Shown here in pieces: positions 33,639 through 39,150 of a stretch of 39,150 bases of DNA. The stretch is from Planctomycetota bacterium (GTDB lineage: Bacteria > Planctomycetota > UBA1135): NCBI GenBank assembly GCA_030749235.1, contig JASMKM010000035.1, positions 1 through 39,150 on the forward strand, given 5' to 3'. Position numbers and translations under genes: made by a program. Each line of letters begins with the position of its first letter. Position 1 is the stretch's first letter. Below the pieces are notes generated by a model. That model was not told the DNA's origin and ran no database searches. It was given only the letters and a program-made list of their open reading frames with translations.

Positions 33639-35327
33639 TTAGGGCTCTAAAAGCACCCCAATCGCGTTCGAGACCAGCCTCGGTGAGGTTGCTCCGGAGA
33701 AGCTCACGGCGGCAAAATAGGCGGTCGAGCTGATCAGTCCGGGGACGGTTCCCGGAGGCATATTTAGCTGCGACGAGGCGTTGCCCGACGCATCCAGGAT
33801 GCCACTCGCGTTGCTGAAAACTGGTGGTGCTCCGACGCGCATTAGGTCGAACAAGGGGTCGATCGTGAGCGGCACGGAGACGCCATAGGCTTGGGTCGGA
33901 CCGCGGCCGCTGAACGACGCCAACAGGATGTAACGAAAGCCCGCCTCGGAGGGGGGGAAGTTCATCGTGAAGTCGATCGTGCCGCCAGCGCTGGAAGAGA
34001 TCGTGTCGATGGTGGCATCGAGGATCGGCACCAGGCTTTGTAATTCAGCGAGGCCTGCCAGGGGGTTGCCCAATGGGTCGGCGAAAGGTGCGCCATAGAT
34101 GACCTCATTGGAACCATCGCCGTCGATGTCGCGTCCGGAGGCGACCGCACGGCCGACATTGTCGAGTGCGGCGGTGCCGTCAGTGCGAAACAGCAAGGAG
34201 CCGTCTTGGCCACTAAACACCAGAACAGAGCCCGCATCAGACATTCCGCCGACATCGGACAAGCGTGCTCCGACCACGAAATCACCGAAGGCGTCGCCAT
34301 CGACGTCGCCGGCTAGGGCGCAGGAGGAGCCGAGGTTGTCAATCGCGGCCTGGCCATCCACCTGATAGAGCAAGGCTCCATTAATCCCGGAATAAACAAA
34401 GGCCGAACCGGCCGCTAGGTTGCCGCCGGGGTTCGCAAAGGGTGCGCCGACGATGACGTCGGGTTGGTCATCCAGGTTGACATCGAGGCCACCGCTGACG
34501 GCATAGCCGAAGTGGATGTCGTCGTCGGCGCCATCAAGCTGCAGCAACAACGCGGCAGTGGCCCCAGAGTAGATTTCGGCCCGACCGTTGTCTGTGAAGG
34601 TCAGGCTGTCAGCATCGGGGCTTCCGATGAGCACGTCTGGCACGGTATCGGCGTTGAGGTCGCCGGCACAGGAGACCGACCAACCCATAGCCGAACCGCT
34701 GGAACCGTTGATGGTGTGGATGACCAAACCGGTTAATCCGGAGTAAACCATCACCCGTCCGCTGAAATTATTGAAGCCACTTTCACCGACGATGAAGTCC
34801 GGGATCGTGTCGCCATCTATGTCGCTGCAACCGGCCACCGCGCGACCAAAGAATCCGTAGTCGACGGTGCCATCTATGTGTAACAAAGAAAGACCATCGG
34901 CACCGGAAAAGATATCAATTTGACCTGCCTGCGTGAGGCCCGTCGGGCTCGCTTCCGGAGAGCCGACCAGGATGTCATCGTGACCATCATTGTTGATGTC
35001 CCCGACTGACGCAATCGATGTGCCAAACTTCTCGAAGTCCGCATCACCATGAAATTGGTAAAGCAGGCCGCCGGTCGCACCGGAATGCACGAACACCGAA
35101 CCGTTACGATTGAAGCCGAAGCTGCTCGCGAACTCGGCACCAATCAGGATGTCCGGCGTGCCGTCGGCATCGACGTCTCCAGCAAGCGCTACCGCCTCGC
35201 CTATGCGGTCACTTGGCGCGCCGCTATCGAAGCGCAACAGAGTGACGGCATCGCCTCCTTCTTGCGCATGCAGAGAGCCGCAAACGAAAAAAGAAGCGAG
35301 AACAAGAGAGCCAGGGAAAATTCTCAT
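33639..35327 (-). CDS. Secreted FG-GAP (integrin-alpha-like) beta-propeller protein
   Basis: The ATG at 35327 (MRIFPGSLVLASFFVCGSLHAQ) gives a signal peptide; the track start at 35438 precedes it. The 562-residue product has seven FG-GAP units of about 55-65 residues, for example IASVGDINNDGHDDILVGSP, VSCAGDLNADTVPDVLIGSP and VASGRDIDGDGSNEVIYGAP. Each has a DxDxDG-type calcium loop, and together they suggest a seven-bladed propeller. The last 125 residues are a separate beta-rich module ending SNAIGVLLEP, the same module seen as an orphan at 25027. It is probably a cell-surface or extracellular protein for adhesion or binding. The frame just beyond its stop continues into the malic-enzyme remnant. 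Confidence 0.88.
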   Translation of the reverse strand: MRIFPGSLVLASFFVCGSLHAQEGGDAVTLLRFDSGAPSDRIGEAVALAGDVDADGTPDILIGAEFASSFGFNRNGSVFVHSGATGGLLYQFHGDADFEKFGTSIASVGDINNDGHDDILVGSPEASPTGLTQAGQIDIFSGADGLSLLHIDGTVDYGFFGRAVAGCSDIDGDTIPDFIVGESGFNNFSGRVMVYSGLTGLVIHTINGSSGSAMGWSVSCAGDLNADTVPDVLIGSPDADSLTFTDNGRAEIYSGATAALLLQLDGADDDIHFGYAVSGGLDVNLDDQPDVIVGAPFANPGGNLAAGSAFVYSGINGALLYQVDGQAAIDNLGSSCALAGDVDGDAFGDFVVGARLSDVGGMSDAGSVLVFSGQDGSLLFRTDGTAALDNVGRAVASGRDIDGDGSNEVIYGAPFADPLGNPLAGLAELQSLVPILDATIDTISSSAGGTIDFTMNFPPSEAGFRYILLASFSGRGPTQAYGVSVPLTIDPLFDLMRVGAPPVFSNASGILDASGNASSQLNMPPGTVPGLISSTAYFAAVSFSGATSPRLVSNAIGVLLEP

Positions 35328-35372
35328 GACAGAGGAGGGGTTCACAAGCGGCATATCGCCCGCAACAACTCT

Positions 35373-35394
35373 AGCGGTTTTTGCCGAAACCGCT
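35373..35394. repeat. 8-bp perfect inverted repeat upstream of the FG-GAP gene
   Basis: AGCGGTTT (35373-35380) and AAACCGCT (35387-35394) flank a 6-nt loop TTGCCG, about 46 bp before the minus-strand ATG at 35327. No T-run follows on either strand, so it is not a clear terminator. It could be an operator or 5' leader hairpin. Confidence 0.35.
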
Positions 35395-35460
35395 TGGGGA
35401 AATTGCCCAATCACCACGGAAATTCCGCGAAAAAACAATACTTAACCGCAATGCGGAAAC

Positions 35461-36450
35461 CTAGCCTTGTGCCTCTGCAGCGGCCAATCCGGCTACGACC
35501 GCATCGTGCACCGCGCCACCGCAAGTGGCCAGCACGCCGCGGTTCTCGAGCAGCTTCTGGCCGAGGGTGAAGTCGAGGTCTTTGCCGTCGACATCGGTCA
35601 CGCGTCCGCCAGCTTCCTCGCAAACAATCACTCCGGCAACGTGGTCCCAGATATTCTCACGGTAATCGGGCTTGGATCGCGGACGCACGTAGATCTCGCC
35701 GGCGCCGTTGGCCACGATGCCGTACTTCACTTGTGAGTCGTAGCGGACGAAACCGCCACCGACTCCGGCATGCTCCATCATGGCGACGACCAACTTCGGA
35801 TCGCCATGGGCGGACTCCACTGAACCGAGCACGCGCCAGTCGCCTGGGTCGTTGGACTTGCTGACCGAGATTGGCGTTTCCTCGCCGCCATCGATTGGCA
35901 CGCTGACCGCCCCGTGCCCCTTGGCCGCGGCGAACATCACGCCGACTTGACTGTCAGGCTCATTCATGTCGAGCGGAAGGTTCGGGCAGACCATCACGCC
36001 GGCGAAAGGAACACCGTTGCGCAACAGGCCGATCGCAATCGCATATTGCTGGCGGCGCAGGAAACCCTTGGTGCCATCGATCGGGTCAATCGCCCATGTG
36101 TACTCGGCGCCGTCGGCGCCGGAGTGGTCAATCCAGCTACAGACCTCATCGAAGTTCGACTCCGAACCGATGACGTCGGAGACCAACTTGACGATTTTGG
36201 CGGCCCCCTCCTCCCCGGCACTCTCGCGCAGGTGTTCACTACCCTCTTCGGAAATCACGCCGTGATCAGGGAACGCTGCTTGAATCTGGCGCAGGATGAC
36301 GGCCTGCGAGCCATAGTCGGCGATGGTGACCGGGGACTTGTCGCCCTTGTCCATCGACTCAGGGGTATCGGCATGAACAGCGCGACATAGCAGAGCAGCT
36401 TGACGGCCGGCTTCGCGACCCACCTTGAGGATATGTTCGATGCTAGTCAT
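35461..36450 (-). CDS. 3'(2'),5'-bisphosphate nucleotidase-like inositol monophosphatase family protein
   Basis: The ATG at 36450 (MTSIEHILKVGREAGRQAALL) is preferred to the track start 45 bp upstream; the product has 329 residues. The Mg2+-dependent phosphatase motifs are present: GDKSPVTIADYGSQAVI, VISEEGSEHL, YTWAIDPIDGTKGFLRRQQYA (the DPIDGT metal site) and C-terminal RENIWDHVAGVIVCEEAGGRVTDVDG. The GTKGFLRxxQYA form and an acidic insertion after EEGSE are typical of HAL2/SAL1-type PAP phosphatases. It should turn PAP, the by-product of PAPS sulfotransferases, into AMP. This fits the sulfotransferase-like gene in the same window, though they are 33 kb apart. An inositol phosphatase cannot be excluded. 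Confidence 0.85.
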   Translation of the reverse strand: MTSIEHILKVGREAGRQAALLCRAVHADTPESMDKGDKSPVTIADYGSQAVILRQIQAAFPDHGVISEEGSEHLRESAGEEGAAKIVKLVSDVIGSESNFDEVCSWIDHSGADGAEYTWAIDPIDGTKGFLRRQQYAIAIGLLRNGVPFAGVMVCPNLPLDMNEPDSQVGVMFAAAKGHGAVSVPIDGGEETPISVSKSNDPGDWRVLGSVESAHGDPKLVVAMMEHAGVGGGFVRYDSQVKYGIVANGAGEIYVRPRSKPDYRENIWDHVAGVIVCEEAGGRVTDVDGKDLDFTLGQKLLENRGVLATCGGAVHDAVVAGLAAAEAQG

Positions 36451-36560
36451 GGGCGGGATTGTAGCGGGGCGGCCTGGCCCTGAAGGTGACAGCAATGCCT
36501 AGGCTGCTAGGTAAAGTTGGGTGAGGATCGCGTCGAGCGATCGCGCCTCCAATAGCAAAG

Positions 36561-36588
36561 AAAAAACACTCTATCGGGGACGATAGAG
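36561..36588 (-). terminator. Rho-independent terminator after the SDR gene (minus strand)
   Basis: On the minus strand CTCTATCG pairs with CGATAGAG around a TCCC loop (the plus-strand arms are 36569-36576 and 36581-36588), followed by TGTTTTTT. It lies about 65 bp past the stop of the SDR gene. The gap 36451-36653 otherwise shows nothing I can name. Confidence 0.8.
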
Positions 36589-36653
36589 AGGATCTCATAG
36601 ACAATCGTATGGAAGCTAAAGAAAGGGCCTAAAACACCTTCGAAATCGTGTAA

Positions 36654-37424
36654 TCAAGCCCGGTACCCGCCGTCTACGGACAGGTCCACGCCGGTGATCC
36701 AGGACGATTCCGGGCTGCACAAAAACCACGCCGCGTTGGCAATGTCTTCCGGCTTGCCGAGACCCAGCGGATGACTCGCGTCGAGCTCCTTACGCTGATC
36801 CCGAGGTAGGCTCTCGACCCACTCGCGGCAGATGTCGGTGATCACAAAACCGGGGCAAATGCAGTTGGCGCGGATGTTGTACTTGGCGTAATCCACCGCC
36901 AGGTTCTTGGTGTAGAGAATCACTCCAGCCTTGGTCGGACCATAAGCCGTGCGCGCCTTCATGGCGGCTTGTCCGGCGATCGAACCGAGCGTGACGATGG
37001 CGCCCGACTCCTGCTCCATCATGTAGGGCAGCACCGCAGTTGCCGAGCGATGCACCCCGGTCAAGTTGACGCGAATGGTCTCTTCCCAGTGTTCATCATC
37101 AGTCTCCAGGGCCGCCGCGCGCTGTGGATTGATGCCGGCGTTGGCCACCAATACTTCGACGTGGTTGTAGCTGGCCGCGAATTGATCGACCGCTGCTTCG
37201 ATTGCACCGGGCTCGGCTACGTCCAGCGGAGCGATGCTGCATCGTTGTCCGTTCAGGCTCTCGCGTTCGATTATGGCGACGGTCTCGAGCAGGGCTTGCT
37301 CACGACGGCCGACCAACAACAAACGACAACCTTCGGCGGCAAAGCGAAGTGCGGTGGCACGACCGAGGCCGCTACCGGCGCCAGTGATGACGGCAGTGTT
37401 TGGGGCTGTCAACATGGATGGCAT
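36654..37424 (-). CDS. SDR-family oxidoreductase
   Basis: The 256-residue protein is a classical short-chain dehydrogenase. TAVITGAGSGLGRATALRFA is the TGxxxGxG nucleotide-binding loop, LVANAGINPQRA the NAG motif, VTLGSIAGQAAMKARTAYGPTKAG includes catalytic Ser, Tyr and Lys (YxxxK), and the C-terminal end is SWITGVDLSVDGGYRA. The Arg after the first glycine loop (LLLVGRREQAL) suggests NADP(H) preference. The start may be the second Met. Members act on sugars, steroids, or 3-oxoacyl chains; substrate is unknown. A clear terminator follows, and the unknown gene at 37457-38023 lies 32 bp upstream on the same strand. Confidence 0.9.
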   Translation of the reverse strand: MPSMLTAPNTAVITGAGSGLGRATALRFAAEGCRLLLVGRREQALLETVAIIERESLNGQRCSIAPLDVAEPGAIEAAVDQFAASYNHVEVLVANAGINPQRAAALETDDEHWEETIRVNLTGVHRSATAVLPYMMEQESGAIVTLGSIAGQAAMKARTAYGPTKAGVILYTKNLAVDYAKYNIRANCICPGFVITDICREWVESLPRDQRKELDASHPLGLGKPEDIANAAWFLCSPESSWITGVDLSVDGGYRA

Positions 37425-37456
37425 TATCCTATTGCACCCCTTCTCACCGAACTATC

Positions 37457-38023
37457 CTAGTCGTTGCCGCCGAGCAGGCCGAGGCTCTCAAGAATCTCGT
37501 GTGCTTCCATGTCGGAAGAGGCGATCTCCTGCAACACCGCCTTGCCCATGTCCTGCATGTTCATGCGGAACATCTCCAGCTGGCGATAGGCCCCGCGAAC
37601 CTCGTTGATTTTGCGCTTAGTCTCGTCAAAACGAAGCGCCAGCGACATGGCCTGTTCGCTGATGCCTGCGCCACCGAAGGAGCCAGCATGCGGATTCGCG
37701 GTGCCGTGCTCAGCGAGAATCTCGGCCTTCTTGCGCCGCTGGTAGGTGGGTTTCTCGACGCCCCTGGTGGCCTTCAACGCGCGGCCATACAGCGGTCGCG
37801 ACACCTTGAAACCCTCGTCGGATACGTTGCGACCATCGTGGGTGGCATGAATTTGCCACTGGTCAATAAGCACCTTGCCATCGATGGGGTCGGTGGGAAT
37901 CAAGTCCTGATCCCGACACCAGATGGCATACAGCTCATTCACGGTGTAGCCGGGATAATCTTCCTTGAGGGAAGTTAATGTCGAAGAGTAGTTCTCTTCC
38001 GACCAAGTTTCGTCGCGGGTCAT
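37457..38023 (-). CDS. Hypothetical protein, helical and charged
   Basis: I do not recognise this 188-residue product. It has no signal peptide or membrane segment. The N-terminal third (LTSLKEDYPGYTVNELYAIW) and the C-terminal third (LRFDETKRKINEVRGAYRQL, MFRMNMQDMGKAVLQEI) are predicted to be helical. The middle has basic patches (SRPLYGRALKATRGVEKPTYQRRKK), which could bind nucleic acid or an acidic partner. Codon use looks normal. It lies between the aconitase gene (74 bp upstream in transcription order, with a hairpin in between) and the SDR gene. No function is proposed. Confidence 0.65.
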   Translation of the reverse strand: MTRDETWSEENYSSTLTSLKEDYPGYTVNELYAIWCRDQDLIPTDPIDGKVLIDQWQIHATHDGRNVSDEGFKVSRPLYGRALKATRGVEKPTYQRRKKAEILAEHGTANPHAGSFGGAGISEQAMSLALRFDETKRKINEVRGAYRQLEMFRMNMQDMGKAVLQEIASSDMEAHEILESLGLLGGND

Positions 38024-38052
38024 CTATTGTTTGGAGGCAGGGGATGAATGGT

Positions 38053-38083
38053 CGCGAATAATAACAGAAAACTATTATTCGCG
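38053..38083. repeat. 11-bp perfect inverted repeat between aconitase and the hypothetical gene
   Basis: CGCGAATAATA (38053-38063) and TATTATTCGCG (38073-38083) are exact complements around a 9-nt loop. No T-run follows on either strand. It may be a terminator without a U-tract, an mRNA-stabilising hairpin after the aconitase coding region, or a regulator site for the downstream gene. Confidence 0.5.
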
Positions 38084-38097
38084 GTTGCGATTATTCC

Positions 38098-39150
38098 TTA
38101 AGCCTCTACACCTAACGAGTTCAGCGCGGAGCCAGCCTTCCACCACTCGACTTGCTCGGTGTTCAGCGTGTGCTTCAGTGGCGCACTGTCAGAGCTTCCG
38201 TCCTCGTGAGTGAAGACTGCGGTGACAGCGCTTCCTGGAGCCAGCGACTCCAAGCCCTCAAGCGAAACCTTGTCGGTCTCTTGCACCTTTTCCCAATCGG
38301 CTGGGTCGGCGAAGGTAAAGGGCAGCACACCTTGTTTCTTCAGGTTGGTCTCGTGGATACGTGCGAAACCTCGCACGATTACGGCAGCGGCACCAAGATG
38401 ACGCGGGCACATGGCGGCGTGCTCGCGGCTGGAGCCTTCGCCATAGTTCTCGTCACCGACGACCACCCAGACCTGGCCATCGGCTTTCAGCTCGCGAGCC
38501 ACATCCGGCACGGGCTGGTTCAGGCCGGAGATTGGATTGCGCGTGGTGCCGGTGCCGCCAGTGAAGGCGTTGGTCGCACCGGTGAACATGTTGTTCGAAA
38601 TGTTGTCGAGATGACCACGGAAGGTCAGCCACTTGCCGGCCGGCGAGATGTGGTCGGTGGTGGTCTTGCCACGCGTCTTCAGCAGCAGGGGCATGCCTTG
38701 ATAACGCTCAAGCGCAAGTGCTTCGAATGGCGTGAGCAGTTGCAGGCGACGTGACTCTAGAGACACGATGACTTTCACGGCGGAAGCGTCGTCGGCCGGG
38801 CCTTGATAACCATCGCGGGTCAAGACGAAACCATCTTCAGGAATGTCCGGCGCGATTTCAGGCGCGTCGAGCTTCCACTCGTTGCCGTCCTTGTCGGCCA
38901 ACGTATCGGTCATCGGATTGAAATCCAGGCGACCACTCAAGCCAAGCACCATCACCATCTCCGGTGAGCCGATGAAGCCGTGCGTCTCAGGATTGGCGTC
39001 GTTGCGCGCCTTGAAGTTACGGTTGAAGCTGGTGACGATTGAGTTGACCGTGCCAGGCTCTAAGTCCTCGCGTTGCCACTGGCCGATGCAGGGGCCGCAA
39101 GCGTTGGTCAGCACGGTGGCGCCGACGCTCTCGAGGGTATCCAGTTGGCC
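38098..39150 (-). CDS. Aconitate hydratase, C-terminal part (5' end beyond window)
   Basis: The frame remains open beyond the track start at 39114 to the right edge (GQLDTLESVGATVLTNACGP), giving 350 residues of a protein usually of 750-900. VLTNACGPCIGQWQRE holds two of the [4Fe-4S] Cys ligands. KTTTDHISPAGKWL begins the swivel domain, and GDENYGEGSSREHAAMCPRH carries the substrate-binding Ser and Arg (mitochondrial-type aconitase). It isomerises citrate to isocitrate in the TCA cycle. The mitochondrial-type (rather than AcnB) call follows from GTTRNPISGLNQP and the ordering of domains. The N-terminal third, with the first Cys and the start, is outside. Confidence 0.93.
   Translation of the reverse strand, partial: GQLDTLESVGATVLTNACGPCIGQWQREDLEPGTVNSIVTSFNRNFKARNDANPETHGFIGSPEMVMVLGLSGRLDFNPMTDTLADKDGNEWKLDAPEIAPDIPEDGFVLTRDGYQGPADDASAVKVIVSLESRRLQLLTPFEALALERYQGMPLLLKTRGKTTTDHISPAGKWLTFRGHLDNISNNMFTGATNAFTGGTGTTRNPISGLNQPVPDVARELKADGQVWVVVGDENYGEGSSREHAAMCPRHLGAAAVIVRGFARIHETNLKKQGVLPFTFADPADWEKVQETDKVSLEGLESLAPGSAVTAVFTHEDGSSDSAPLKHTLNTEQVEWWKAGSALNSLGVEA

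Noticed and set aside
1-39150. CRISPR arrays, tRNA or rRNA genes, insertion sequences
   Set aside because: No regularly spaced repeats, no cloverleaf-like or rRNA-like stretches, and no transposase-like ORFs were found by reading; gaps between genes are too short for most of these.

Overview
**Organism.** The window most resembles a high-GC Planctomycetota (or wider PVC) genome. This is inferred from gene content, not from a marker gene. The pointers are a CxPxR sulfatase, a DUF1080 (3-keto-disaccharide hydrolase) protein, an FG-GAP propeller protein ending in a module I associate with planctomycete secreted proteins, many short lipoproteins, and few clear Shine-Dalgarno sites. I found no rRNA, tRNA, CRISPR array, transposase or prophage gene. 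After correction of the ORF track no stretch over about 300 bp lacks a gene or gene remnant.

**Layout.** (1) 1-6.9 kb is a surface-polysaccharide locus: a truncated Wzx-like flippase (missing from the ORF track because it runs off the left edge), a GT4 glycosyltransferase, a PAPS sulfotransferase-like protein, a GNAT/Fem acyltransferase fused to a PglC/WcaJ-type phosphoglycosyl transferase, and a CapD/PglF-type membrane nucleotide-sugar dehydratase. (2) 6.9-8.8 kb is a phosphate module, a Na/Pi cotransporter plus a PhoU-like protein, behind a candidate Pho box. (3) 9-15.6 kb holds a lipoprotein sulfatase, a parvulin with a large insertion, BtuC/BtuD-like permease and ATPase, a GmhA-like SIS protein, a lipoprotein, and a separate BtuF-like binding lipoprotein. 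(4) 15.6-21.3 kb is a tight operon: a NuoF-like NAD-binding subunit, a selenocysteine-containing formate dehydrogenase (split in two in the ORF track by its in-frame TGA), and an SLC13/TrkA-C permease. (5) 21.4-25 kb has small lipoproteins, a Spy/LTXXQ-like protein, a DSP-like phosphatase and a DUF1080 protein. (6) 25-29.1 kb has an orphan secretion-type module, PlsC, and pntB-pntAB-pntAA. (7) 29.2-33.4 kb has an rRNA-type methyltransferase, an RluA-family pseudouridine synthase, an alpha/beta hydrolase and a COG2509-like flavoprotein. (8) 33.4-39.15 kb has a malic-enzyme C-terminal remnant, the FG-GAP protein, a PAP-phosphatase-like enzyme, an SDR, an unknown protein and the C-terminal part of aconitase.

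**How genes connect.** Formate oxidation would yield NADH (FdhBA), and the transhydrogenase PntAA/AB/B could convert NADH to NADPH. The sulfotransferase would release PAP, which the 3'(2'),5'-bisphosphate nucleotidase-like enzyme could clear, while the exported sulfatase removes sulfate from external substrates. The BtuF-like lipoprotein starts back-to-back with the formate dehydrogenase operon, so a cofactor or metal uptake link is possible but unproven.

**Most notable.** These are the UGA/Sec formate dehydrogenase that also lacks the usual His-Cys3 [4Fe-4S] motif, its coupling to an SLC13 permease, the acyltransferase-phosphoglycosyl transferase fusion, the insertion-split parvulin, a terminator palindrome that doubles as the C-terminal codons of the converging gene, and two gene remnants lying directly after, and in frame with, the stop codon of a neighbouring gene.
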